From: Halalkalibacterium ligniniphilum
GTDB lineage: Bacteria; Bacillota; Bacilli; Bacillales; Bacillaceae_D
Assembly: GCF_000334155.1 (NCBI RefSeq)
Contig: NZ_ANNK01000041.1
Span: 1-32,366, forward strand
Reading direction: 5' to 3'
Length of the DNA: 32,366 bases
Of this stretch, positions 7,407-15,371 are shown piece by piece (within the stretch, counting starts at the first letter, position 1; the number at the start of each line of letters is the position of its first letter). The position numbers were made by a program, and so were the translations under genes. The notes beneath the pieces were generated by a model that searched no databases, had not been told where the DNA came from, and saw nothing but the letters and a program-made list of their open reading frames with translations.

Positions 7407-9191
7407 ATGGGGAACACAGCAGAGCATATAATAAAAGGTGGCAGCTTTCTGATTGAAGAGCTGGATGCTGAGAAGGTTTTTACACCAGAGGATTTTACAG
7501 ATGAGCATGTCATGATTGGAAAGACAACCGAAGAGTTTGTATTGACTGAAGTCCTTCCTGTCCTTGATGACATTGAAGCCCATCAATTCGATCATTCTCG
7601 CCGGCTTCTAACGCAAGCAGGTGATCTAGGGCTTCTCGCAGCGGATGTCCCTGAGGAATATGGCGGCTTAGGTCTTGATAAAATTAGCTCATCTTTGATT
7701 ACGGAGAAATTTTCACGAGCGGGTGGGTTTTCTTTGAGCTACGGCGCCCATGTAGGAATTGGAACCCTGCCGATTGTCTTTTTCGGAAATGAAGAGCAAA
7801 AGAAAAAATATTTACCAGGCCTTGCATCAGGAGCTCAAATCGCTGCATATGCCTTAACAGAGCCGAGTTCAGGTTCAGATGCTCTTGGTGCAAAAACAAC
7901 AGCGGTACTAAATGAGGCTGGCACCCATTACATTTTAAACGGGGAAAAACAATGGATAACAAACGCTGGTTTTGCAGATGTATTTGTCGTCTATGCAAAA
8001 ATTGATGGAGAGCATTTTACCGCCTTTATCGTTGAAAGAGCGTATGAAGGGGTCTCAACAGGACCTGAAGAAAAGAAAATGGGGATCAAGGGATCATCAA
8101 CACGGACATTAATTTTAGAGGATGCCCTTGTGCCAAAGGAAAATGTTCTTGGTGAAATTGGCAAGGGGCACGTCATTGCCTTCAACATACTAAATGTAGG
8201 GCGTTACAAGCTTGGGGTTGGTTGTGTCGGTGGCTCAAAGCGGGGCATTGAGCTAGCCGCAAAATATGCAAACGAACGGAAGCAGTTTAAAACACCAATT
8301 GGAAAATTCACATTAATTCAGGAAAAGCTAGCGAATATGGCGGTGGCCACTTACGCAGCGGAAAGCTCGATTTATCGCACAGGGGGCCTTTTTGAAGAAA
8401 GTCTTAGTAAGCTTTCGGCTGAACAGCAAAAGGACGGCCGTCAAGTGGCAAAGGCAATTGCCGAATATGCGATTGAATGCTCCCTTAACAAGGTTGTAGG
8501 CTCGGAAACATTGGATTACGTTGCCGATGAGGCGGTACAAATTCACGGTGGGTATGGGTTCATGGCTGAGTATGAAGTGGAGCGTATGTACCGAGATTCA
8601 CGAATCAACCGTATTTTTGAAGGCACGAATGAGATCAATCGTCTCCTTGTGCCTGGAACGATTTTACGGAAAGCATTAAAAGGCGAGCTGCCCTTACTCC
8701 AGAAAGCAACAGCATTGCAGGAGGAGCTAATGATGCTTATGCCACAAGAGATTGGCGAGGCGCCTTTAGAGCAAGAAAAATACCTCCTGAGCATGGCAAA
8801 GAAAATTTTCTTGATGATTGCTGGAACAGGTGTGCAGAACTATGGTGAAAAGCTTCGGCATGAGCAAGAGCTCTTAGCGAATGTAGCAGATATCGTCAGT
8901 GAGGTATTTTCAATGGAATCCGTGATTCTCCGAACAGAAAAAGCGCTGAGAAAAGCTGGTCGCGAAAAGGCGGAGCAAAAGCTAGCGATGACGCAAGTGT
9001 ATGTTCAGGAAGCGTTTAACCGAATTGAAGCTCATGCTAAAGAATCATTAATTGCCATGGAAGAAGGCGATACATTAAGGACGATGCTATCGATTCTTCG
9101 AAAGCTGACACGCCACACGCCAATTAATGTGGTGAAAAGGAAGCGTGACATTGCTCAAGTCGTTTTAAAAGAAGAGCGTTACGTCGTTTAA
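7407..9191 (+). CDS. fadE: acyl-CoA dehydrogenase FadE
   Basis: This 594-residue FAD flavoenzyme introduces the alpha-beta double bond in acyl-CoA, the first beta-oxidation step. Visible motifs are AYALTEPSSGSD and KQWITNAGFADVFVV in the flavin and substrate regions, and IHGGYGFMAEYEVERMYRD near residue 385. The FEGTNEINR motif near 404-412 carries the expected catalytic glutamate E405. An extra C-terminal helical domain of about 170 residues distinguishes this long FadE type from short-chain enzymes. AAGGAGGT precedes the ATG, 23 bases after fadA. Its electrons should pass to electron-transfer flavoprotein, not encoded here. Confidence 0.94.
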   Translation: MGNTAEHIIKGGSFLIEELDAEKVFTPEDFTDEHVMIGKTTEEFVLTEVLPVLDDIEAHQFDHSRRLLTQAGDLGLLAADVPEEYGGLGLDKISSSLITEKFSRAGGFSLSYGAHVGIGTLPIVFFGNEEQKKKYLPGLASGAQIAAYALTEPSSGSDALGAKTTAVLNEAGTHYILNGEKQWITNAGFADVFVVYAKIDGEHFTAFIVERAYEGVSTGPEEKKMGIKGSSTRTLILEDALVPKENVLGEIGKGHVIAFNILNVGRYKLGVGCVGGSKRGIELAAKYANERKQFKTPIGKFTLIQEKLANMAVATYAAESSIYRTGGLFEESLSKLSAEQQKDGRQVAKAIAEYAIECSLNKVVGSETLDYVADEAVQIHGGYGFMAEYEVERMYRDSRINRIFEGTNEINRLLVPGTILRKALKGELPLLQKATALQEELMMLMPQEIGEAPLEQEKYLLSMAKKIFLMIAGTGVQNYGEKLRHEQELLANVADIVSEVFSMESVILRTEKALRKAGREKAEQKLAMTQVYVQEAFNRIEAHAKESLIAMEEGDTLRTMLSILRKLTRHTPINVVKRKRDIAQVVLKEERYVV

Positions 9192-9288
9192 GAGAAGTGT
9201 GACGATTGTTATTCAGTTTGAGGGCACTTGTCCTCAAAATTAATAGATCTCCTTTCTTATGAAGCATTCTCCTCTCTATGTGCAAAGG

Positions 9289-9310
9289 AGCCCTGATTTT
9301 CAGGGCTTCT
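9289..9310 (+). terminator. terminator of fadNAE
   Basis: Arms AGCCCTGA (9289-9296) and TCAGGGCT (9300-9307) enclose a TTT loop, followed by TCTTTG. The T-run is short, but the position about 100 bases after fadE fits an operon end. Confidence 0.6.
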
Positions 9311-9444
9311 TTGCCGTTCAAAGCCTCTTATTTTCAAATCAGTCATACAAGATAGAAAATTGTCGAGGCTGTACAAGACAAGTGCTAAAATTGTTGTTAT
9401 TATGAACAAATAGAGGGTAAAGTAGTGAAAAAGGAGGGAAGAAC

Positions 9445-9804
9445 ATGAGCTTGACATTTTATCACTATCCGAAATGCGGTACGTGCCGCAAAGCAAAAAA
9501 ATGGCTTGATGAAAATGGGATTGAAGTAGAAAGCGTACATATTGTGGAGCAGCCACCTTCAAAGGAAGAGCTTGAACGCTTGTATAAACGGAGCGGGCTA
9601 GAGCTTAAGAAATTTTTTAATACAAGTGGCATGAAATACCGTGAGCTTGGCTTGAAGGATAAGGTGAAGGAAGCTTCTGAAGAAGAGCTTCTTGATCTAC
9701 TTGCTTCAGATGGAATGCTGATCAAACGCCCGATTTTAACAGATGGTGAACGGGTGACAGTCGGCTTTAAAGAGGATGAGTATGAGCAAACTTGGAAAAA
9801 GTGA
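9445..9804 (+). CDS. yusI: ArsC/Spx-family protein YusI
   Basis: This 119-residue thioredoxin-fold protein of the arsenate reductase/Spx superfamily starts MSLTFYHYPKCGTCRKAKKW. The CGTC motif at about residues 11-14 is the redox pair expected of this family. The conserved basic loop is KRPILTDGERVTVGF near the C-terminus. It matches B. subtilis YusI, also beside gcvH. It is more likely a redox or regulatory protein than a true arsenate reductase, because no arsenic resistance genes are nearby. AAGGAGG precedes the ATG. Function remains unproven in the family. Confidence 0.85.
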   Translation: MSLTFYHYPKCGTCRKAKKWLDENGIEVESVHIVEQPPSKEELERLYKRSGLELKKFFNTSGMKYRELGLKDKVKEASEEELLDLLASDGMLIKRPILTDGERVTVGFKEDEYEQTWKK

Positions 9805-9805
9805 G

Positions 9806-9834
9806 TTTTGCTGTGAAGAAAAAGTAGGTATAAT
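9806..9834 (+). promoter_or_regulatory. promoter of gcvH
   Basis: A perfect -10 TATAAT (9829-9834) lies 39 bases before the gcvH start. A weak -35 TTTTGC sits 17 bp upstream, overlapping the end of yusI and just after it. Confidence 0.5.
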
Positions 9835-9872
9835 AGGAAAAGCAACGCATTTATTTTTGGAGGGATAGAAAA

Positions 9873-10262
9873 ATGAGCGCAAATTTACCAAAAGAACTAA
9901 AGTATTCAGAAGAACATGAATGGGTAAAAATAGAAGGAGACAAAGTACGAATCGGAATTACAGATTTCGCCCAATCTGAACTTGGGGATATCGTTTTTGT
10001 TGAACTTCCGGAAGTAGGCGATGAAGTGGAAGCTGACGAGCCATTTGGTAGCGTTGAATCAGTAAAAACGGTTTCTGAGCTCTATGCACCTGTATCTGGT
10101 AAGGTTGTTGAAGTAAATGAAGAGCTGGATGATTCTCCTGAATTTGTCAATGAATCACCCTATGAAAAAGCATGGATGATCGTTGTTGAGCCTTCTGATC
10201 CTTCAGAAGTGGACAACCTTATGACAGCTGAGCAATACCAAGAAATGATTAGCGAAGATTAA
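9873..10262 (+). CDS. gcvH: glycine cleavage system H protein
   Basis: This 129-residue lipoyl-carrier protein begins with [20 protein letters not shown], then [12 protein letters not shown]. The lipoylation site is K65 in [19 protein letters not shown] protein shuttles the aminomethyl group in glycine cleavage, and in Firmicutes it is also the first lipoyl acceptor feeding lipoate relay to other dehydrogenases. Standing alone without the P, T and L genes is normal for Bacillaceae and fits the lipoate role. GGAGGG precedes the ATG, and a strong terminator follows directly. Confidence 0.95.
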   Translation: MSANLPKELKYSEEHEWVKIEGDKVRIGITDFAQSELGDIVFVELPEVGDEVEADEPFGSVESVKTVSELYAPVSGKVVEVNEELDDSPEFVNESPYEKAWMIVVEPSDPSEVDNLMTAEQYQEMISED

Positions 10263-10264
10263 TG

Positions 10265-10296
10265 AAAAGGGGCAGCCTTTAAGGTTGTCCCTTTTT
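10265..10296 (+). terminator. terminator of gcvH
   Basis: AAAAGGGGCAGCCTT pairs with AAGGTTGTCCCTTTT across a one- to three-base loop, using two G-T pairs, and runs into a long T tract. It starts three bases after the gcvH stop. Confidence 0.85.
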
Positions 10297-10342
10297 TCCT
10301 TTTTGAACTATGGAGTTTATCGACGTGTTAAAAATTAAAGTC

Positions 10343-10564
10343 CTAGGTATAACTGCAATTTACCCTTTCGCTACGGGCTCGATCTATGAGCTGTTTTTTA
10401 TGTGTGAAATCATAAAGCGTTTGACTTAACGTCTTAGGCTTATTAAAAATGTTTTTCCAATGCTGAGTCCAGAATTTTCTTTCTAAGCTATGCTATTTTA
10501 TGACAGCGTATCCATCATCATAGATGAAACGCCTTCCCGTAAATGAATGTTTGTTTAAGGGGAT
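10343..10564 (-). pseudogene. decayed unrecognised ORF, interrupted by TAG
   Basis: On the minus strand a protein-like frame reads TGRRFIYDDGYAVIK, then TAG (10493-10495), then HSLERKFWTQHWKNIFNKP, then KTLSQTLYDFTHKKQLIDRA, ending at 10343-10345. The residue mix on both sides of the TAG looks like one soluble protein, and TGG to TAG would explain the stop. No ribosome site or convincing start is visible upstream. I do not recognise a family. It may be the tail of a gene lost from this spot. The rest of 10297-10594 shows nothing recognisable. Confidence 0.3.
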
Positions 10565-10594
10565 TAGGCTGTTGCACATAGAAAAATAAAATAG

Positions 10595-10624
10595 TTGACA
10601 ATAAATTTTCTTGCATGCTATGAT
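10595..10624 (+). promoter_or_regulatory. sigma-A promoter of metNPQ
   Basis: TTGACA (10595-10600) and TATGAT (10619-10624) are spaced 18 bp apart with a TGn extended -10. The transcript would start about 30 bases before the SAM riboswitch. Confidence 0.75.
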
Positions 10625-10659
10625 GCTTTCATGCAAAATGTTATCGTAATAAATTAATA

Positions 10660-10780
10660 CTCTTATCGAGAGTGGCGGAGGGACTGGCCCAATGAAGCCC
10701 AGCAACCGTTAAGTGGTTTTCTACTACTTAGAAAAGGTGCTAATTCCAGCAGAGCAATTTGCTTTGGAAGATGAGAGAGA
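10660..10780 (+). ncRNA. SAM-I (S-box) riboswitch
   Basis: The S-box consensus is clear: CTCTTATCGAGAGTGGCGGA, then GGGACTGGCCCAATGAAGCC, then CAGCAACCG, then AAGGTGCTAATTCCAGC, and finally GGAAGATGAGAG. P1 can form between CTCTTATC (10660-10667) and GATGAGAG (10770-10777). On S-adenosylmethionine binding the downstream terminator is expected to form and switch off the methionine importer. Confidence 0.95.
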
Positions 10781-10792
10781 GGACACGCAACC

Positions 10793-10826
10793 AACCTTTC
10801 TGCTCATTTGGGCAGAAAGGTTTTTT
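10793..10826 (+). terminator. riboswitch-controlled terminator of metNPQ
   Basis: AACCTTTCTGC pairs perfectly with GCAGAAAGGTT across an 8-base loop and is followed by TTTTTT. It sits 13 bases after the S-box aptamer, the expected place for SAM-dependent attenuation. Confidence 0.9.
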
Positions 10827-10827
10827 A

Positions 10828-11073
10828 GTAGAGGGAAAGGGACGGAGCTAGGAAGAGGAAAAAAGCGCTTTGGCTCATACTCTCTTACGTCTATAAGCCC
10901 TTTCCTTCCATGCGGGAAGAGTCAACCGTTTATAAATGGTTTTGCACAGCGGACGTAAAAAAAGTGTTTATTCATTCTCTATCAAGATCAAAATGGGCGA
11001 GTCGTTGCAAAAAGGATCTGATTCTTTTCAGGCTCGCTTTGAAAGTCTATGATAGAAAGAAAGGAGTATGGCG
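10828..11073 (+). other. non-coding leader between the SAM terminator and metN
   Basis: No gene is evident. It contains AAAGGGACGGAGCT at 10836-10849, a motif also found at 13882-13900, 24094-24132 and 27384-27402. The rest shows only AT-rich and purine-rich sequence up to the metN ribosome site. Confidence 0.4.
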
Positions 11074-12099
11074 ATGATTTCGTTACAAGGCATCCGCAAA
11101 ATATTTTCCACAAAAGATGGACCTGTTTCGGCTGTGGATGGTGTCGACCTCGAAATTAAGCAAGGTGAAATCTTCGGGATCATTGGTTATAGTGGGGCTG
11201 GAAAAAGTACGCTTATTCGAATGCTGAATATGCTTGAACGGCCAACGGAAGGAAAAGTGATCGTAGCTGGTGAGGACCTTTCCACCCTTTCAAAAAAGGA
11301 TTTGCGGAAGGCACGGCAAAATATAGGGATGATTTTTCAGCATTTTAATTTATTATGGTCTCGCACGGTTCGGGAAAATATCTCGTTTCCGTTAGAGATT
11401 GCGGGCATTCCGAAAAAAGAAAGAGAAAAAAGAGTGAATGAGTTAATCGAGCTTGTTGGTTTAGAGGGACGAGGCGAGTCCTATCCATCTCAATTGAGTG
11501 GGGGGCAAAAGCAGCGAGTTGGGATTGCTCGAGCACTAGCCAACAATCCAAAAGTGTTACTCTGCGATGAAGCGACATCGGCACTAGACCCAAAAACAAC
11601 TGATTCCATTTTAGATCTGCTTGTGGATATTAATAAGAAATTAGGCTTAACCATTATTCTTATTACTCATGAAATGCATGTGATTCGAAAAATATGTCAC
11701 CAGGTGGCTGTCATGGAAGCAGGGAAAGTCGTAGAACAAGGGCCTGTTCTTAACGTGTTCCGTAAGCCTAAGGAGCAGATGACAAAGGAATTTGTGAAGC
11801 AAGTGACAGAGCCAGAGGAAACGAAAGAAACAATTCAACATCTAATTACCGAAAATCCAAATGGAAAGGTAGTACAGCTAACCTTTGTTGGTGATGAAGC
11901 AGAACGGCCGCTTATTACTGATTTAATTCGTACATTTGACATTGAAGTTAACATTCTGCAAGGAAAAATTACGAAAACGCAAGAAGGTTCATATGGTGCA
12001 TTGTTTGTGAACCTTACTGGAAACAAGGCGCTTATAGAACAAGCGATTGCGTTTATTCGTGAAAAGGGAGTAGAAGTGGAGGTGGTTGCTGGTGAATGA
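11074..12099 (+). CDS. metN: methionine ABC importer ATP-binding protein MetN
   Basis: This 341-residue ATPase of the MetNPQ importer energises uptake of methionine and related compounds. Walker A is GYSGAGKST at 38-46. LSGGQKQRVGIARAL lies near 140, and Walker B is VLLCDEATSALD. A C-terminal ligand-sensing NIL domain from about 265 onward carries LTFVGDEAERPLI and VNILQGKI. Sequence and length match B. subtilis MetN closely. The ATG at 11074 is preferred to an ATG six bases upstream because the AAGGAG spacing (11061-11066) is right only for the former. It is the first gene under the SAM riboswitch and overlaps metP by eight bases. Confidence 0.95.
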   Translation: MISLQGIRKIFSTKDGPVSAVDGVDLEIKQGEIFGIIGYSGAGKSTLIRMLNMLERPTEGKVIVAGEDLSTLSKKDLRKARQNIGMIFQHFNLLWSRTVRENISFPLEIAGIPKKEREKRVNELIELVGLEGRGESYPSQLSGGQKQRVGIARALANNPKVLLCDEATSALDPKTTDSILDLLVDINKKLGLTIILITHEMHVIRKICHQVAVMEAGKVVEQGPVLNVFRKPKEQMTKEFVKQVTEPEETKETIQHLITENPNGKVVQLTFVGDEAERPLITDLIRTFDIEVNILQGKITKTQEGSYGALFVNLTGNKALIEQAIAFIREKGVEVEVVAGE

Positions 12100-12757
12100 G
12101 ATTTTTCCTAATGTCCGCTGGGACCGCCTTTGGGAAGCGACGCAAGAAACCTTGTACATGAGTTCCATCTCGGTTGTATTAACAGCGGTCATCGGAATCT
12201 TTTTAGGTCTGCTTCTTTACTTGACAGCAAAGGGGAATATGTGGGAAAATCGATTGATTTATTCCATCACCGCTGCTTATGTCAATATATTCCGATCGAT
12301 TCCGTTTATTATCCTTATTATATTACTCATACCTTTAACGAAGTTCATAGTTGGTACAATGCTTGGAGCTAGTGCAGCACTGCCTGCACTCATTATCGGG
12401 GCCGCACCTTTTTATGCACGATTGGTTGAGATCGCATTACGAGAAGTAGATAAGGGTGTTATAGAAGCGTCACAAGCGATGGGGGCTTCAAACGCTACCA
12501 TTATATTTAAAGTACTGTTACCAGAAGCAAAGCCTGCTCTTATTTCTGGAATTACCGTTACTGCGATTGCCCTTGTGAGCTATACGGCAATGGCAGGAGT
12601 AGTAGGTGCAGGTGGTTTAGGGGACCTTGCTTATTTAGAAGGATTTCAACGCACGAACACGGATGTTATGGTGGTGGCAACAATTACCATTCTTTTGATC
12701 GTCTTTGTGATTCAATGGATTGGTGATTTTTTCACAAATATAACCGACAAACGCTAA
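12092..12757 (+). CDS. metP: methionine ABC importer permease MetP
   Basis: This 221-residue integral membrane protein has five to six hydrophobic segments and the importer coupling loop EASQAMGASNATIIFKVLLP, which docks on MetN. I chose GTG at 12092 (VNEIFPNVRWDRLWEATQ) because GGAGGTGG lies about eight bases before it. A TTG two codons earlier sits too close to that site. The length equals B. subtilis MetP. It overlaps the end of metN and precedes metQ by 18 bases, so the three are one operon. Confidence 0.93.
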   Translation: MNEIFPNVRWDRLWEATQETLYMSSISVVLTAVIGIFLGLLLYLTAKGNMWENRLIYSITAAYVNIFRSIPFIILIILLIPLTKFIVGTMLGASAALPALIIGAAPFYARLVEIALREVDKGVIEASQAMGASNATIIFKVLLPEAKPALISGITVTAIALVSYTAMAGVVGAGGLGDLAYLEGFQRTNTDVMVVATITILLIVFVIQWIGDFFTNITDKR

Positions 12758-12775
12758 TTTTAAGGGGGATTATTT

Positions 12776-13654
12776 ATGAAAAAGTTTTTAAGTATCATTG
12801 GCGCAGCAGCTCTTTCTTTATCACTTGCTGCTTGCGGAACGTCAGAGGAAGAACCTGCTGAAGAGCAAGCGGGTGACGAAACACCGGAAGCAGAGGAAGC
12901 AACAGAAGCAGGTGAGCCTGTAACATTAACGATTGGTGCTTCAAATGTGCCACATGCTGAAATTTTAGAAGAAGCAAGAGACATGCTTCTTGAGCGAGGA
13001 ATCGAGCTTGATATTCAAGTGTTCCAAGACTATATCCTTCCAAACCGGACATTAGCAGATAAAGAGCTTGATGCAAACTACTTCCAGCACCAACCATACC
13101 TTGAAGCACAAATGGAAGAAAATGAGGAGTATGATTTTGCAGTGGCTGGCGGTATTCACATTGAGCCAATCGGTGTGTATTCTCAAGAGTACAGTAGCTT
13201 AGAAGAGCTTCCAGAGGGAGCAGAAATTATCATGAGCAACTCTGTAGCAGACCATGGCCGTATTTTGGCAATGCTTGAAGAAAAGGGTTTAATTACCCTT
13301 GCTGAAGGTGCTGGCATTGGCGCAACTGTTGATGACATTGTTGAAAATCCGAAAAATCTTGTCTTCAATGATCGCGTTGAAGCTGCATTGTTGCCACAGG
13401 CGTACTTAAATGGCGAGGGAGATGCGGTGCTTATTAACTCAAACTACGCCTTAGATGCAGGGTTAAATCCAATTGAAGATGCGATTGCAATGGAATCTGC
13501 AGATGTGGACAACCCTTATGTAAATCTGATCGTTGTGAACAGTGGCGATGAAACACGTGAAGAAATTCAAACATTAGTCGAAGTTCTTAAATCGGAAGAA
13601 ATCCAAGACTTTATTTTAGAGCAATATGACGGTGCTGTTATTCCAGCAGAATAA
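12776..13654 (+). CDS. metQ: methionine-binding lipoprotein MetQ
   Basis: This 292-residue substrate-binding lipoprotein of the NlpA/MetQ family has a lipobox LAAC with C20 as the lipid-anchored residue after a short signal peptide. A very acidic, Glu/Ala-rich linker spans residues 22-44, after which the binding domain begins VTLTIGASNVPHAEILEEA. Typical MetQ segments follow, such as DANYFQHQPYLE and HIEPIGVYS. The acidic linker is common in alkaliphile and halophile surface proteins. AAGGGGG precedes the ATG. It delivers methionine to MetP-MetN at the outer membrane face. Confidence 0.94.
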   Translation: MKKFLSIIGAAALSLSLAACGTSEEEPAEEQAGDETPEAEEATEAGEPVTLTIGASNVPHAEILEEARDMLLERGIELDIQVFQDYILPNRTLADKELDANYFQHQPYLEAQMEENEEYDFAVAGGIHIEPIGVYSQEYSSLEELPEGAEIIMSNSVADHGRILAMLEEKGLITLAEGAGIGATVDDIVENPKNLVFNDRVEAALLPQAYLNGEGDAVLINSNYALDAGLNPIEDAIAMESADVDNPYVNLIVVNSGDETREEIQTLVEVLKSEEIQDFILEQYDGAVIPAE

Positions 13655-13666
13655 TGGCTACATGTA

Positions 13667-13700
13667 AGCAGCTGAGCCTCCGGGCTTAGCTGCTTTTTTT
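13667..13700 (+). terminator. terminator of metNPQ
   Basis: AGCAGCTGAGCC pairs with GGCTTAGCTGCT around a short loop and is followed by seven T residues. It lies 12 bases after the metQ stop. Confidence 0.88.
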
Positions 13701-13720
13701 GGAGATATGAAAAAAATTTT

Positions 13721-13955
13721 GAAGCTGTCTAGCTTCAGCGTCTAGCCACTCGAGGTTACTTCAACCCCTCCTACAAAAGCCTTCATGAGCCCTCGCTCTT
13801 CCCACTAGGATGGAAACGAGTCCTCAGCATGCTGTGCACCAAGGTGTGAGCGACACGCTACCTGCTTTATTATCATCCTGTAAGCTCCGTCCCCTTTTCC
13901 ATAGAAAAAAGCTGCTTTTTCGTCAGAGTCCAGCGCACTAGGTGACGCCTTGCAT
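13721..13955. repeat. dispersed Bacillaceae intergenic repeat
   Basis: The segment opens with a small hairpin, GAAGCT-GTCT-AGCTTC, and then CAGCGTCTAGCCACTCGAGG. It closes near 13927-13950 with TCCAGCGCACTAGGTGACGC, a partial direct echo of the opening. This resembles the common Bacillaceae element built around GTCTAGCTCCAGCGCCTAG. The middle carries AAGCTCCGTCCCCTTTTCC (13882-13900), shared with other sites in this window. No coding capacity is evident. It fills the gap from 13701 to 14041. Confidence 0.55.
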
Positions 13956-14041
13956 TTTTCTTTCAAGAAGACTTTTTTTGAATGAAATCAAGTATAGCAA
14001 CAAACAATAATGGTGTTTATCATACGAAGGAGGGCGAACAT

Positions 14042-14410
14042 ATGGAGCAGCAGGAGCAAATGAATACACTTGAAATGGCGATACAGGACTATAAAGAGGG
14101 GCTAGGTAATTTTACAAAAAAAATGCCTACTCTTGCGAAAAAGTACAATGAGTTTACGGAAGAGTGCTTTAAAGAAGGTCAATTAAGTCAAAAAGAAAAG
14201 CAATTAATTGCCCTTGCTGTTAGTGTCTATGCGCAAGATGAATATTGCATGATCTATCATACGAAAGGCTGCTTAGATCAACAATGCACAGAGGGTGAAA
14301 TTCTCGAGGCAATTGGTGTCGCAGCTGCCTTTGGTGGAGGAGCTGTAATGAGTCAAGTAGTAACCCTCGTTCAAGAAGCGTTAGACGAATTCGGACAACA
14401 GAAACATTGA
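14042..14410 (+). CDS. yurZ: carboxymuconolactone decarboxylase/AhpD-like protein YurZ
   Basis: This 122-residue, mostly helical protein has YNEFTEECFKEGQLSQKEKQ, then LIALAVSVYAQDEYCMIYHT, then EGEILEAIGVAAAFGGGAVM. It has a CMIYH motif in place of a standard AhpD CxxC. This is the carboxymuconolactone decarboxylase-like family seen in B. subtilis YurZ, encoded between metQ and the suf operon there as here. GGAGGG precedes the ATG at 14042. A 20-residue upstream extension lacks support. A peroxide-related or redox role is possible but unproven. Confidence 0.85.
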   Translation: MEQQEQMNTLEMAIQDYKEGLGNFTKKMPTLAKKYNEFTEECFKEGQLSQKEKQLIALAVSVYAQDEYCMIYHTKGCLDQQCTEGEILEAIGVAAAFGGGAVMSQVVTLVQEALDEFGQQKH

Positions 14411-14712
14411 TGGGAGAAATGTCCCTCTATAAACGGAAGTGAGGATGTCCGTTACATTTAACCCTTTATTGAGTTGGGCTGAGCGAGAGAACGTCATTGC
14501 TTTCTCATTTTATTCTTGTGATCCACCCTAATCACTAAGAATGTAGCATTTGTAAGAATAGTTGCGAAAAAATATTATAAGGTTTTCTAACAAAGCGTCA
14601 GTAAGCTTCTGCTGCGCTTATCCATTCATATCCGTTTATATCACCATTGGGTAAACAGCAGGCTCGTGCTAGCATTAAAGATGCAAAAAGAAGAACAATG
14701 AGGAAGGACTGA
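14411..14712. other. non-coding stretch after yurZ
   Basis: No recognisable gene is evident. AACGGA and TCCGTT arms near 14434-14456 could form a small hairpin after yurZ. A short in-frame segment reading GKQQARASIKDAKRRTMRKD ends in TGA at 14710-14712, directly against the start of the next small ORF. It looks like a gene remnant or a leader peptide, but there is no good ribosome site. Confidence 0.3.
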
Positions 14713-14898
14713 TTGATTATTTACTCGATAGGGATGAAGGCAACAGGTGAGATGGAAAAAGCGATGCAGCAAGCACACGGAGTTGGCTATGCAGAATATG
14801 AACGGAATCTTGACAAGCGCCTTGAGGTTGAAAAGGCAAGAGAAGAAGATTACAATCGTTGCAATGAAATGATTCGAGAATTAAATCACCAATCATAA
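14713..14898 (+). CDS. small hypothetical protein
   Basis: This 61-residue, highly charged protein begins with TTG at 14713 (read as Met), then IIYSIGMKATGEMEKAMQQ, then VGYAEYERNLDKRLEVEKA and CNEMIRELNHQ. Helix and coiled-coil character is likely, with no signal or membrane segment. AGGAAGG lies five bases before the TTG. A hairpin follows 16 bases after the stop, which supports a real transcription unit. I do not recognise a family. The rare start and isolation in a 1-kb poorly coding stretch keep confidence moderate. Confidence 0.45.
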   Translation: MIIYSIGMKATGEMEKAMQQAHGVGYAEYERNLDKRLEVEKAREEDYNRCNEMIRELNHQS

Positions 14899-14914
14899 TG
14901 AAATAAAAAAAGAG

Positions 14915-14949
14915 GAGCAGAGTAAGGCGATGATGCCGCTCTGCTCTTT
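14915..14949 (+). terminator. hairpin after the small ORF
   Basis: GAGCAGAG (14915-14922) pairs with CTCTGCTC (14939-14946), with an inner GGC/GCC pair and then TTTG. The T-run is short. Confidence 0.55.
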
Positions 14950-15277
14950 GTGTTGTCGTAGTTAAAATCGATTCCTTTACGCTGGTTTTTGACAAATGGA
15001 TATTTCATATTTTTGAGGAAGTTCTTAATAAGGTTTAAAAAAGAAGCGAATTGTATAAATTAGGCGAATTTTGTGTAGTGAATTTGTTCATAAACTTGGA
15101 ATCCTATTCTAGGTGAGCTAGAATAGAGAAAGTACATGAGGTCATGTAAGAGTAACGGCCGTTTGAATGAATGTTGAAAAAGGCGCAGCTTCAGTAAAGG
15201 ATGAGAAATCAAAAAAAGGACTTTTGCTCCTACCGGCAGCCAGATGCTTGAATGTGTAAATTCCACCATAAGGAGTG
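14950..15277. other. non-coding stretch upstream of suf
   Basis: No convincing gene on either strand. It holds one perfect inverted repeat, CTATTCTAG (15104-15112) and CTAGAATAG (15118-15126), with a 5-base spacer and no T-run on either side. Its role is unknown. Confidence 0.35.
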
Positions 15278-15317
15278 TTGCCTTGAACTTATTTTAAATA
15301 TATTATAAGATTGTAAT
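15278..15317 (+). promoter_or_regulatory. candidate suf promoter with Fur/PerR-like palindrome
   Basis: TTGCCT (15278-15283) and TATTAT (15301-15306) lie 17 bp apart. ATTATAAGATTGTAAT at 15302-15317 overlaps the -10 and is an imperfect palindrome, with six of eight half-site positions matching. It resembles Fur-family boxes. Two TGAGAAT direct repeats follow at about 15317-15334. Regulation by a metalloregulator is inference. Confidence 0.35.
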
Positions 15318-15371
15318 GAGAATAAATTGAGAATGAAAGCAAAGAAGCTACTCGCATGCTGCGGGTTGTGA

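Noticed and set aside
9445-9804. True arsenate reductase
   Set aside because: No arsB, acr3 or arsR genes are nearby, and the sequence and location fit YusI of the ArsC/Spx family.
10713-10958. Open frame through the S-box and its terminator
   Set aside because: The sequence is fully explained as SAM riboswitch and attenuator; there is no ribosome site.
15060-15269. Minus-strand open frame of 69 codons upstream of suf
   Set aside because: No ribosome site, leucine- and serine-rich composition without recognisable motifs, and overlap with the perfect inverted repeat at 15104-15126.
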